A stretch of DNA of 64,000 bases from Pseudonocardia kunmingensis (lineage in GTDB: Bacteria; Actinomycetota; Actinomycetes; Mycobacteriales; Pseudonocardiaceae): positions 3,100,001-3,164,000 of the forward strand of contig NZ_VFPA01000001.1 in assembly GCF_006716445.1 (NCBI RefSeq), in the 5' to 3' direction. The notes under the pieces are model-generated. The model saw only the letters and a list, made by a program, of their open reading frames with translations, searched no databases and was not told where the DNA came from. Shown in pieces: positions 22,303-30,324 of the stretch (its first letter is position 1; each line of letters begins with the position of its first letter). The position numbers and the translations under genes were made by a program.

Positions 22303-24684
22303 ATGCCGCCCCGGACGAGCGACCCCTTCACCGTCGAGCCCTGGTGCGTCCGCCAACCCCGGCCCCGCCTGGACGCGATGGCCGAGATCGAGGCGGCGTT
22401 CGCGCTGTCCAACGGCTGCCTCGGCATCCGCGGCACGTTCGACGAGGGCGACCCGGCCGACATGCCGGGCACCTACCTCGCGGGGCTGCACGAGCTGCGC
22501 TCGATCGTCTACACCGAGACCGGCTGCGGCGAGCCGGAGGCCACCCAGACGCTGGTGCACACGATCGACGGCACGCACGTCCGCATCGCGGTCGACGGCC
22601 AGCCGCTGGACCTGCGCGCGGGGGAGGTGCCGCACCACGAGCGCGTGCTCGACCTGCGGTCCGGCACGCTCCGGCGCAGCCTCCGCTGGCGCTCGCCCGC
22701 CGGGCGCGAGGTGGATGTGCATTCGGAACGGCTGGTCTCGTTCGTGCACCGGGGCGTCGCGGCCGTGCGCTACACCGTGCGGGCGGTGCACGAACCGATC
22801 TCGATCGCGCTGACCTCCAGCCTGGTCGCCAACGGCGTGCAACCGCACCTGCCGAGCCGGCCGAGCGCCGGCGACCTGCTCGAGCACCCCCTCGAGCCGC
22901 AGGAGCACCACGTCGACGGCGGCCGGATCGCGCTCCTGCACCGGACCCACCGTTCCGGGCTGTGCGTGGCCGCGGCCGCGGACCACCGGCTCGAGAGCCC
23001 GGCGGAGCTGGAGGTGCACGTCGACGCCGACGAGGACTGGGCCCGGCTGACCGCGACCGCCGAGCTGGCGCCCGGCGAGGAGATCACCCTGGTCAAGCTG
23101 CTCGGCTACGCGTGGTCGGCGGACCGCTCGATCACCGCGGTGCGCGACGAGGTGTCGGCCACGCTCACCACGGCCCGGCACACCGGCTGGAACGGGCTGC
23201 TGGACGCGCAGCGGGCCTACCTCGACGAGTTCTGGGCCGACGCGGACGTCGAGATCGAGGGCGACGACGAGCTGCAGCAGGCGATCCGGTTCGCGCTCTG
23301 GCACCTGCTGCAGGCCACCGCCCGGTCCGAGGGCCGCGCCATCGCCGGGAAGGGCCTGAGCGGCGCGGGGTACCAGGGGCACGCGTTCTGGGACACCGAG
23401 ACGTTCGTCCTGCAGGTGCTGACGGCGCTGCGTCCCGCGATCACCCGGCAGGCGCTGGGCTGGCGGCACTCGACGCTGGACAAGGCCCGGAAGAGGGCGC
23501 TCGAGCTCGACATGCGCGGCGCCGCGTTCCCGTGGCGCACCATCGCCGGTGAGGAGTGCTCGGGCTACTGGCCGGCCGGTTCTGCGGCGCTGCACGTCAA
23601 CGCGGACATCGCCGACGCGGTGATCCGCTACGTCGGCGCGACCGGGGACGTCGAGTTCGCCCGGACCACCGGCCTCGACCTGCTGGTGGAGACCGCGCGG
23701 CTGTGGGCGGCGTTCGGGCTGCACGGCCGGGACGGGCGGTTCCACCTGCACGGTGTGACCGGGCCGGACGAGTACAGCGCGCTCTGCGACGACAACGTCT
23801 ACACGAACCTCATGGCGCAGCAGAACCTGCTGTGCGCCGCGCAGTGGTCCCGGGAGTACCCGGCCGACGCCGAGCGGCTCGGTGTGGACGCCGACGAGTG
23901 CGACGGGTGGGAGGCCGCAGGCGCGGCGATGGCGGTGCCCTACGACGAGGAGCTGGGCGTGCACCCGCAGGCCGCCGGTTTCACCGACCTGCCGCGATGG
24001 GACTTCGCGAGCACACCGCCCGACCACTACCCGCTGCAGGCGCACTTCCCGTACCTGCAGCTCTACCGCAAGCAGGTGGTCAAGCAGGCCGACCTCGTGC
24101 TGGCCATGCACCTGCGCGGGGACGCCTTCACCGCTGAGCAGAAGGCGCGCAACGTGGCCTACTACGAGGGCGTCACGGTGCGCGACTCGTCGCTGTCGGC
24201 GTCCTGCCAGGCGGTGCTGGCCGCCGAGGTCGGGCACCTGGACCTGGCCTACGACTACCTCGCCGAGTCGGCGCTGGCCGACCTGCGCGACGCCGAGCAC
24301 GACTCGGCCGACGGGCTGCACCTCGCGGCGCTGGCCGGCTCCTGGATCGCGCTGGTGGCGGGCTTCGGGGGGATGCGGCAGGACGGGGCCGAGCTGCGGT
24401 TCCGCCCCGCGCTGCCGTCGCGGTTCACGCGGCTGACGTTCCGGGTCCGCCACCGGGGCGCGCGCCTGCGGGTCGGCATCGGCGACGGCGAGGCGAGCTA
24501 CGCCCTGGAGGAGGGCGACGCGCTCACGATCCGGCACGAGGACGAGGAGGTCGCGCTGACCGGCCGCGACGCCGTGGTGCGCCCGCTCGTGCCCCGCCCG
24601 CGGCCACCGGCGCCGGAGCAGCCCGAGCACCGCGGTCCCCTCCGCCGCGACGCGCCACCGGAGCGCACCACCGGGGCCCGGTGA
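22303..24684 (+). CDS. Glycoside hydrolase family 65 disaccharide phosphorylase
   Basis: 793 residues, full length for GH65. The N-terminal beta-sandwich contains 'FALSNGCLGIRGTFDEG'; the (alpha/alpha)6 barrel contains 'KGLSGAGYQGHAFWDTETFV', 'MRGAAFPWRTIAGEECSGYW' and 'GVTGPDEYSALCDDNVYTN', whose Glu is the catalytic acid. 'YRKQVVKQADLVLAMHLRGD' and 'YYEGVTVRDSSLSASCQAVL' are conserved near the C-terminus. Family members phosphorolyse maltose, trehalose, kojibiose or nigerose to glucose 1-phosphate and a sugar; which one is not clear. No phosphoglucomutase partner domain is adjacent. Confidence 0.88.
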   Translation: MPPRTSDPFTVEPWCVRQPRPRLDAMAEIEAAFALSNGCLGIRGTFDEGDPADMPGTYLAGLHELRSIVYTETGCGEPEATQTLVHTIDGTHVRIAVDGQPLDLRAGEVPHHERVLDLRSGTLRRSLRWRSPAGREVDVHSERLVSFVHRGVAAVRYTVRAVHEPISIALTSSLVANGVQPHLPSRPSAGDLLEHPLEPQEHHVDGGRIALLHRTHRSGLCVAAAADHRLESPAELEVHVDADEDWARLTATAELAPGEEITLVKLLGYAWSADRSITAVRDEVSATLTTARHTGWNGLLDAQRAYLDEFWADADVEIEGDDELQQAIRFALWHLLQATARSEGRAIAGKGLSGAGYQGHAFWDTETFVLQVLTALRPAITRQALGWRHSTLDKARKRALELDMRGAAFPWRTIAGEECSGYWPAGSAALHVNADIADAVIRYVGATGDVEFARTTGLDLLVETARLWAAFGLHGRDGRFHLHGVTGPDEYSALCDDNVYTNLMAQQNLLCAAQWSREYPADAERLGVDADECDGWEAAGAAMAVPYDEELGVHPQAAGFTDLPRWDFASTPPDHYPLQAHFPYLQLYRKQVVKQADLVLAMHLRGDAFTAEQKARNVAYYEGVTVRDSSLSASCQAVLAAEVGHLDLAYDYLAESALADLRDAEHDSADGLHLAALAGSWIALVAGFGGMRQDGAELRFRPALPSRFTRLTFRVRHRGARLRVGIGDGEASYALEEGDALTIRHEDEEVALTGRDAVVRPLVPRPRPPAPEQPEHRGPLRRDAPPERTTGAR

Positions 24685-24828
24685 GCCGGCCTACGGGGCT
24701 GTCGGGTGGGCGGGTTGCGGTGGGCGCGGCCGTCCCCGACCGGGCACCGGCCGGACCACAACGAGACCGTCCCCGCTGGGTGCCACTCAACCGGCTGTGG
24801 TCCCGTTCAAGAACCCCTTCGACACAGC

Positions 24829-24894
24829 CTTGATCAGCGAAGCAGGGACATGAGCCGCACCCGTGCAGCACATGTCCCGTTTCCGCCGATCAAG
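24829..24894. repeat. GATCA-flanked hairpin, locus I
   Basis: Outer arms CTTGATCAGCG and CGCCGATCAAG, inner perfect arms GGGACATG (24845) and CATGTCCC (24871). A clearly related hairpin lies at 44115-44178. Confidence 0.65.
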
Positions 24895-25010
24895 AGCGCC
24901 TGGATGGCCTCGAACCGGACCGATGATCACCAGGAAGTGCGCTCGCGGCCGAAGACCCATGACGTCGACCGGGTCAGGTACACGGCGCGTTCCGGAACGC
25001 GACCCGGCCA

Positions 25011-25073
25011 TGATCAGTAGAAGTGGTGGGAGGGCGACAGATCTGTCGCCGTGACACCACTCCTGGCGATCAC
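25011..25073. repeat. AGATCT-centred palindrome, locus I
   Basis: The core GGCGACAGATCTGTCGCC (25033-25050) is a perfect 18-bp palindrome, flanked by AGTGGTG and CACCACT and by TGATCA / GATCAC. The related locus II copy (43670-43730) lies in inverted orientation. Confidence 0.7.
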
Positions 25074-25193
25074 CCTGCCGAGAAGTACGTGAGCGCGGCA
25101 GCGAGGACCTTGACGTGCGGCTCACACCGATCACGCGGTGCCGGGCCCACGGCCGGTATCCAGGCGGCCGGCGGAATCGTCGGAGGGACGCGT

Positions 25194-25199
25194 CACACT
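25194..25199 (+). promoter_or_regulatory. -10-like element of ogt
   Basis: CACACT ends 6 nt before GTG 25206. It is weaker than the TANNNT consensus but has the same spacing and the same following GGCGGC as the IclR gene. Confidence 0.35.
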
Positions 25200-25205
25200 G
25201 GCGGC

Positions 25206-25736
25206 GTGACCCTCGTCCGCACCGTGCTCGACGCGCCCGCCCCCATCGGCGCGCTCACCCTCGGCGTCACGGAGACCGGGCTCGCGGTCGTCGCCTTCGG
25301 CCGCCGTCCCGAGGTCGTCGAGCGGGCGGCCGCGCGGCTGGGTGAGTCGCTGGCCGACGGCGACGGCGGCGCGGCCGCGGCTCAGCTCACCGAGTACCTC
25401 GCGGGCACGCGCCGGGTGTTCGACGTGCCGCTGGACTGGTCGCTCACCGCGGGCTCGCAGCGGCGCGTGCTGGAGACGCTGTACGACACGGTGCCGTTCG
25501 GCGCCACCGCCACGTACGGGCAGCTGGCGGCGCGCAGCGGGCTGGGCCGCGCGCACACGGCCGCGCGCGGCGTCGGCTCGATCATGGGGTCCAACCCGCT
25601 GCCGGTCGTGGTCCCCTGCCACCGCGTCCTCGGCTCCGACACCCTGGGCGGCTTCGGCGGCGGCCGGGCCACCAAGGAGTGGCTGCTCGCGCTGGAGGGC
25701 GTGCTCACCCCGGCGCTGGATCTCGGCCCGTTGTGA
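25206..25736 (+). CDS. ogt: Methylated-DNA-protein-cysteine methyltransferase
   Basis: 176 residues. The acceptor Cys is in 'PLPVVVPCHRVLGSDTLGGF', the helix-turn-helix is 'TYGQLAARSGLGRAHTAARG', and 'VGSIMGSNP' is the asparagine hinge. It transfers O6-alkyl groups from guanine to itself in a suicide reaction. Length and domain order are those of Ogt. GTG 25206 is chosen from the family N-terminus; an upstream frame extends into the repeat-rich gap. Confidence 0.93.
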   Translation: MTLVRTVLDAPAPIGALTLGVTETGLAVVAFGRRPEVVERAAARLGESLADGDGGAAAAQLTEYLAGTRRVFDVPLDWSLTAGSQRRVLETLYDTVPFGATATYGQLAARSGLGRAHTAARGVGSIMGSNPLPVVVPCHRVLGSDTLGGFGGGRATKEWLLALEGVLTPALDLGPL

Positions 25737-25754
25737 GCGGCTCCCGCTGAGCGA

Positions 25755-25820
25755 GTGATCGCCGGTTCAGTGCGGCTGCGGTCGTGCCTCCAGCACTGAG
25801 CGCACCGAACCGGCGATCAC
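25755..25820. terminator. 66-bp inverted repeat between ogt and the P450 gene
   Basis: Perfect 14-bp arms GTGATCGCCGGTTC (25755-25768) and GAACCGGCGATCAC (25807-25820), extended by partly pairing GTGCG / CGCAC. It starts 18 bp after the ogt stop and probably ends ogt transcription; it could also be part of the GATC-flanked hairpin group in this window. Confidence 0.6.
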
Positions 25821-25883
25821 CGCACTCCTCGGGACAGGATCTCCGCGCCGTGCCGGGGGCTCGACCGCGGCGGCGACGACCGG

Positions 25884-25889
25884 TAGGCA
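25884..25889 (+). promoter_or_regulatory. -10-like element of the first P450 gene
   Basis: TAGGCA ends 6 nt before GTG 25896. Confidence 0.35.
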
Positions 25890-25895
25890 CGACGT

Positions 25896-27140
25896 GTGAG
25901 CGATCGCGTGGTGGACGTCGATGTCTTTGACCCCCGCACGTTCGGGGCCGGCGTCCCGCACGAAGCGTTGCGCGTGCTGCGGGACACGGCGCCGGTGAGC
26001 TGGCAGCCCGAGCCCGCGGTGGCCGTCTGGCCCGCCGGCCCGGGATTCTGGGCGATCACCCGCTACGACGACGTCCGGCACGTCCTGCGCACGCCCGGCG
26101 ACTTCTCCTCCTCGCTCGGGGCCACCCAGATCCGTGACCCGGACCCGGCCGACCTGCCGTTCCTGCGGCGGATGATCCTCAACATGGACCCGCCGGAGCA
26201 GGTCCGCCTGCGCCGGATCGTCACCGGGACGTTCACGCGCCGCCGCCTCGAGCGCTTCGCCGACGTGGTGCGGGAGCGGGCCGCGGGCCTGCTCGGCGCC
26301 GCGGTCGCGCGGGGGCGCTGCGACCTGCCGCGCGAGGTCACCGACGACCTGCCGCTGCAGAACCTGGCCGACCTGCTCGGCGTGCCCGCGGGCGATCGCG
26401 CACTGCTGCTGGAGTGGACGAACCGGGTGATCGGCTACCAGGACCCCGAGCACGCGCACGTCGTCACCGACGCCGAGGGGCGGCCGGTCAACCCGCGCTC
26501 GCCCGCCCAGCTGGCCGACATGTTCGGCTACGCCGAGGAGCTGGCCGAGCGCAAGCGCGTCGAGCCCGCCGACGACCTCATGACCGCGCTCGTGCAGGCC
26601 GAGGTGGACGGCCAGCGGCTCACCGACGCCGAGCTGAAGATGTTCTTCTTCCTGCTGGTGATCGCCGGCAACGACACCGTGCGCAGCGCGCTGCCCGGTG
26701 GCGTCCTCGCCCTCCTGGAGAACCCGGAGGAGCACCGGCGCCTGCGGGCCGAGCCCTCGCTGCTGCCGTCGGCGATCGAGGAGCTGCTGCGGGTGCACCC
26801 GCCGGTGCTGACGTTCCGGCGCACGGCGGCCCGGGACGTGGTGCTGCGCGGGCAGCGCATCGCTCGCGGCGACAAGGTCGTGGTCTACCACGTCTCGGCC
26901 AACCACGACGAGCGCCGCTTCCCCGACCCGTTCCGGGTGGACCTCGCCCGCGAGCCCAATGACCACGTGTCGTTCGGGCAGGGCCCGCACCTGTGCCTCG
27001 GGGCGGCGTTCGCGCGGCTGCAGATGCGCGAGTTCTTCACCGAGTTCCTGCGCCTACCCCCTCCGGAGCAGGACGGCGAGCCGCGCCGGCTCGTGTCGAA
27101 CTTCATCAACGGCATCACCTCCCTGCCGCTGCGCTGGTAG
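25896..27140 (+). CDS. Cytochrome P450 (CYP124/125/142-like)
   Basis: 414 residues. I-helix 'VIAGNDTVRSALPGG' (Asn-Asp replaces the more common Glu/Asp-Thr pair), ExxR in 'IEELLRVHPPV', and heme-binding 'VSFGQGPHLCLGAAFAR' with the axial Cys. 'NMDPPEQVRLRRIV' and the C-terminal 'NFINGITSLPLRW' are typical of the actinobacterial sterol/branched-lipid hydroxylase group (CYP124, CYP125, CYP142). It needs ferredoxin and reductase, neither encoded nearby. Substrate is an inference from family likeness only. Confidence 0.88.
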   Translation: MSDRVVDVDVFDPRTFGAGVPHEALRVLRDTAPVSWQPEPAVAVWPAGPGFWAITRYDDVRHVLRTPGDFSSSLGATQIRDPDPADLPFLRRMILNMDPPEQVRLRRIVTGTFTRRRLERFADVVRERAAGLLGAAVARGRCDLPREVTDDLPLQNLADLLGVPAGDRALLLEWTNRVIGYQDPEHAHVVTDAEGRPVNPRSPAQLADMFGYAEELAERKRVEPADDLMTALVQAEVDGQRLTDAELKMFFFLLVIAGNDTVRSALPGGVLALLENPEEHRRLRAEPSLLPSAIEELLRVHPPVLTFRRTAARDVVLRGQRIARGDKVVVYHVSANHDERRFPDPFRVDLAREPNDHVSFGQGPHLCLGAAFARLQMREFFTEFLRLPPPEQDGEPRRLVSNFINGITSLPLRW

Positions 27141-27206
27141 GGCCGCAACGGGTCCGTTCTGTGGGAAAGTGGTGGGGAACATCCGGCACTCACGACGGCG
27201 GGGTAG

Positions 27207-27647
27207 ATGGCTACGAAAACGGTCGCCGGTGTCGACGGGCGGATGTGGTCCGTGCGTCGCAACATCGAGTGGTCGCTGCCGGCCACCGGCGACGACTTCG
27301 AGCACGACGTCGACGGCGGGCGCGGCGCCGCGGTGCTCATCCTGTCCGCCCTCTTCGTGTTCTGGGTGATCGTCATCGTCTGGAAGCCGGCGGGCGTGCA
27401 CATCCCGTGGTTCCTCTGGGTCGTCGCGGTGCTCGTCGTGGGGTTCTTCCCGGTGCGCTGGTACCTGCGCAGACCGTGGACCGTCGTCGCCGAGACCGCG
27501 GGCGGCTACGACCTGCCCGCCGAGCGCTGGACCGGCCTCGTCCGCGGCGGGAGCAAGGCGAAGGAGGAGATCCGCATCATCGTGCGCCGCATCCGCACCC
27601 AGGGCACCCCCGGCCACGCCGACAGCCCTCTGCAACCGGTGAACTGA
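27207..27647 (+). CDS. Hypothetical two-helix membrane protein
   Basis: 146 residues. Two membrane helices ('AAVLILSALFVFWVIVIVW', 'IPWFLWVVAVLVVGFFPVRW') lie in the middle, with soluble ends; the N-terminal 'MWSVRRNIEWSLPATGDDFE' and C-terminal 'KEEIRIIVRRIRTQGTPGHA' are probably cytoplasmic. I do not recognise a named family. It ends 4 bp before the Fpg/Nei gene, so the two are likely co-transcribed. Confidence 0.65.
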   Translation: MATKTVAGVDGRMWSVRRNIEWSLPATGDDFEHDVDGGRGAAVLILSALFVFWVIVIVWKPAGVHIPWFLWVVAVLVVGFFPVRWYLRRPWTVVAETAGGYDLPAERWTGLVRGGSKAKEEIRIIVRRIRTQGTPGHADSPLQPVN

Positions 27648-27651
27648 AGCG

Positions 27652-28527
27652 ATGCCCGAGCTCCCCGAGGTCGAGGCGCTGGCCCACCACCTGCGCGAGA
27701 ACGCCGTCTACCGGCCGGTCGCGCGGGTCGACGTGGCGAGCATGAGCGCCGTCAAGACCTTCGACCCGCCGATGTCGGCGCTGGCGGGCCGCGTGGTCAC
27801 CGGCGCGGCGCGCTACGGCAAGTTCCTGTCCGTCGAGTTCGGTGACCGGCCCGACGAGCCGCTGCACCTGATCACACACCTGTCCCGCGCGGGCTGGCTG
27901 CGCTGGCACGACACGGCCGCCACCACCCGGCCCAAGCCCGGGCGCGGGCCGCTCGAGCTGCGGGTGCACCTCGACACCGTCGGCGGCCCCGGGTTCGACC
28001 TCACCGAGGCCGGCACGCAGAAGCGGCTGTCGGTGTACCTGGTGGCCGACCCGCAGCAGGTGCCCGGCATCGCCCGCCTCGGTCCGGACGCGCTGGCACT
28101 CACCCGCGACGAGTTCGCCGCGCTGCTCGGGGGCCGTACCGAGCGGATCAAGAACCTGATCACCGACCAGCCGACGATCGCCGGCGTGGGCAACGCCTAC
28201 AGCGACGAGATCCTGCACACCGCCCGGCTCTCGCCGTACGCCACCGCGGGCCGGTTGACCGGCGAGCAGGTCGACGAGCTGTACGCCGCGATGCGCTCGG
28301 TGCTCACCGACGCGGTCGAGCGGTCGGTCGGGCAGGGCGCCGCGCAGCTCAAGGGCGAGAAGCGCTCCGGGCTGCGCGTGCACGCCCGGACCGGGCTGCC
28401 GTGCCCGGTGTGCGGCGACACCGTGCGGGAGGTGTCCTTCGCCAGCAAGTCGTTCCAGTACTGTCCCGGCTGCCAGACCGGCGGCAAGCCCCTCGCCGAC
28501 CGGCGGCTGTCGCGGCTGGTGAGGTAG
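27652..28527 (+). CDS. Fpg/Nei family DNA glycosylase
   Basis: 291 residues. The N-terminal 'MPELPEVEALAHHLRE' supplies the catalytic Pro2 and Glu3. 'QPTIAGVGNAYSDEILHTAR' is the H2TH region, and the C-terminal zinc finger is 'CPVCGDTVREVSF' with 'YCPGCQTGGKPLADRRLSRL'. It excises oxidised bases and nicks the AP site in base-excision repair. It follows the small membrane protein by 4 bp and precedes the kinase gene by 11 bp. Confidence 0.92.
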   Translation: MPELPEVEALAHHLRENAVYRPVARVDVASMSAVKTFDPPMSALAGRVVTGAARYGKFLSVEFGDRPDEPLHLITHLSRAGWLRWHDTAATTRPKPGRGPLELRVHLDTVGGPGFDLTEAGTQKRLSVYLVADPQQVPGIARLGPDALALTRDEFAALLGGRTERIKNLITDQPTIAGVGNAYSDEILHTARLSPYATAGRLTGEQVDELYAAMRSVLTDAVERSVGQGAAQLKGEKRSGLRVHARTGLPCPVCGDTVREVSFASKSFQYCPGCQTGGKPLADRRLSRLVR

Positions 28528-28538
28528 GTAGGTGGAAC

Positions 28539-29744
28539 GTGGCTGAGCTGCTCGGCAGCTCCACGGCGCTGCTCATCGCCGGCGGCGTCATCATCTTGAT
28601 GATCATTCTGGTCGTGGTGCTGATCCTGCGCAACCGGCGCAACACGTTCGCCACGCCGCTGGAGCGGGCCACGTTCGCCACGCTGCACACGGTGGCGCTC
28701 GCGGCTCCCTCCCTGCGCGAGGGCCTGTCGCCCAACTCGGCGTCGTTCGCGCTGCCCTACCTGCGCCAGCTGCTCGACACGTGCGCGCTGGCGATGACCG
28801 ACAACCGCGGCGCCACGCTGGCCTGGGACGGCGACGCGGACCAGCACGAGCCCGACGTCCGCTCGCTGGCCGAGACCGTGATCTCCACTGGGCGCCAGCA
28901 GGTGCTCTCGCACACCGCGCTGTCCTGCGAGCACCCGAACTGCGAGGTCCGCGGGATCGTGGTGGTGCCGCTGGAGACCGACGGCGCGATCGTCGGCACC
29001 CTCGCCGCGCTCACCACGTCCACCGCAGGCCCGGTGCTGCTGCGGGCCACCGCGGAGGTCGCCCGCTACGTCTCCAGCCAGCTGGAGCTCGCCGAGCTCG
29101 ACGAGTCCCGGGCCCGGCTCAACCGGGCCGAGGTGCGGGCGCTGCGGGCGCAGATCTCGCCGCACTTCGTCTACAACGCGCTCACCACGATCGCCTCGTT
29201 CATCCGCACCGACCCGGTGCGCGCCCGCGAGCTGCTGATCGAGTTCGCCGACTTCACGCGCTACTCCTTCCGCACCGCGGGCGAGTACACGACGCTGCAG
29301 GACGAGCTCACCAACATCGAGCGCTACGTCCGGTTGGAGAAGGCGCGGTTCGGCAACCGGCTCAACATCAAGCTGCAGATCGCCCCCGAGGTGCTCTCGG
29401 TCGTGCTGCCGTTCCTGGCGCTGCAGCCGCTGGTCGAGAACGCCGTCCGGCACGGGCTGGCGAGCAAGCCGGCGGGCGGGACGATCACCATCACCGCCGA
29501 GAACGCCGGCGCGGAGTGCGTGATCATCGTGGAGGACGACGGGATCGGGATGGACCCGGCCCGCCTCACCGACGACCTGGACGACGCCCACCAGTCCGGC
29601 GCGCACGTCGGGCTCGGCAACGTCGACGACCGCATGCGCTCCACCTTCGGCGACGACTTCGGCCTGGTCGTGGACACCGCGCCCGGGGCGGGCATGAAGA
29701 TCACCCTGCGCGTCCCGAAGTTCCGCGCCGGCATCCGCGTCTGA
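28539..29744 (+). CDS. LytS/YehU-type sensor histidine kinase
   Basis: 401 residues from GTG 28539, which has GGTGGAAC just upstream. One N-terminal membrane helix ('LLIAGGVIILMIILVVVLIL') is followed by a GAF-like domain (about residues 60-185), the His_kinase domain with phospho-acceptor His in 'AQISPHFVYNALTTIASFI', and an ATPase domain with N box 'LQPLVENAVRHGL' and G boxes 'EDDGIGMD' and 'VGLGNVDDRM'. Its partner is presumably the LytTR regulator 1.5 kb downstream. Such pairs sense pyruvate or acetate-type metabolites or cell-wall state; the symporters downstream favour the former. Confidence 0.88.
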   Translation: MAELLGSSTALLIAGGVIILMIILVVVLILRNRRNTFATPLERATFATLHTVALAAPSLREGLSPNSASFALPYLRQLLDTCALAMTDNRGATLAWDGDADQHEPDVRSLAETVISTGRQQVLSHTALSCEHPNCEVRGIVVVPLETDGAIVGTLAALTTSTAGPVLLRATAEVARYVSSQLELAELDESRARLNRAEVRALRAQISPHFVYNALTTIASFIRTDPVRARELLIEFADFTRYSFRTAGEYTTLQDELTNIERYVRLEKARFGNRLNIKLQIAPEVLSVVLPFLALQPLVENAVRHGLASKPAGGTITITAENAGAECVIIVEDDGIGMDPARLTDDLDDAHQSGAHVGLGNVDDRMRSTFGDDFGLVVDTAPGAGMKITLRVPKFRAGIRV

Positions 29745-29760
29745 GTCCCCGCCGCGCGCT

Positions 29761-30185
29761 GATCGCTGCGAACAGGCCTTCGGCGTCATGCGCGAGATGT
29801 CGGTGTGCGGCTCGGACGGATCTCGGGGGCCGTGAGATCGGTGCGAGACGTACCGCGCGACGGTCGCGGCGGCGCTGAGGTGCAGGTCGGACCGATCACG
29901 GGGGAGATCGTTGCGAGTCGTACCGGGCTGTTGTTGCCACCCGCCCCGGTACGGCTCGGGCTGATCACGAGTGAGGTCACTGCGAGTCGTACCGCAGAGA
30001 TGTGCGGGCCGCGCTGAGGTGCGGCTCGCCGCGATGACCGGCGGGAGGTCGTTCCGAGTCGTACCTCACGGTGGGGGCGACGCTCTGGTGTACGGCTCGG
30101 ATCGATCAGGAGAGATCGGTGCGAGCCGTGCCATGCGGTGGTCGCGGCCGCGCTGGTGTGCGGGTCGGATCGATCATGGAGGCTC
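29761..30185. repeat. Degenerate tandem array, about 70-bp period, five to six units
   Basis: The motif TGCGAGTCGTACC or a close variant recurs at about 29842, 29912, 29980, 30053 and 30120, spacings of 70, 68, 73 and 67 bp. Each unit begins GATCNCG..GAGATCG and ends GCTGAGGTGCGGCTCG. A partial first unit starts at 29761. Single related units occur at 43595-43650 and, inverted, at about 25097-25134. Confidence 0.75.
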
Positions 30186-30312
30186 GCGTCTGGGGCGGCC
30201 GTGATCGACGTGCGCTCCGGGCGCGACGCGGGTGCACCCGGAGCGCGACCCGAGAGCACCGGGACCCCGACTCGCGGGGAGATGGTGATCTTGCGGAGTG
30301 GCTGTGGCCGCG

Positions 30313-30318
30313 TAACGT
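30313..30318 (+). promoter_or_regulatory. -10-like element of sppA
   Basis: TAACGT ends 6 nt before ATG 30325. Confidence 0.45.
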
Positions 30319-30324
30319 GGCGCC

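Larger units (their letters stand above)
24685..25205. other. Non-coding gap with hairpins related to the 43.6-44.4 kb element
   Basis: No gene is credible here. The gap contains a GATCA-flanked hairpin (24829-24894), an 18-bp perfect palindrome (25033-25050), and a reversed copy of the 70-bp unit found at 29.8 kb (about 25097-25134). Its sequence from about 24965 to 25073 matches the reverse complement of 43670-43760 closely, and 24715-24810 resembles 43980-44070. Confidence 0.7.
29745..30324. other. Non-coding gap filled by a degenerate 70-bp tandem array
   Basis: No gene is supported in this 580-bp gap. Small open frames here are strung across the repeat and share no codon bias with neighbours. 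From 29818 to about 30185 it is the tandem array described separately; the last 130 bp lead into the sppA promoter. Confidence 0.7.

Noticed and set aside
22108..24630. Minus-strand open frame of 840 codons opposite the GH65 gene
   Set aside because: The plus-strand protein is a full GH65 enzyme; the reverse frame shows no family motif.
29800..30260. Small open frames (60-90 codons) in the tandem array
   Set aside because: They follow the repeat period, start at arbitrary GTG/ATG, and lack codon bias or Shine-Dalgarno; not supported as genes.
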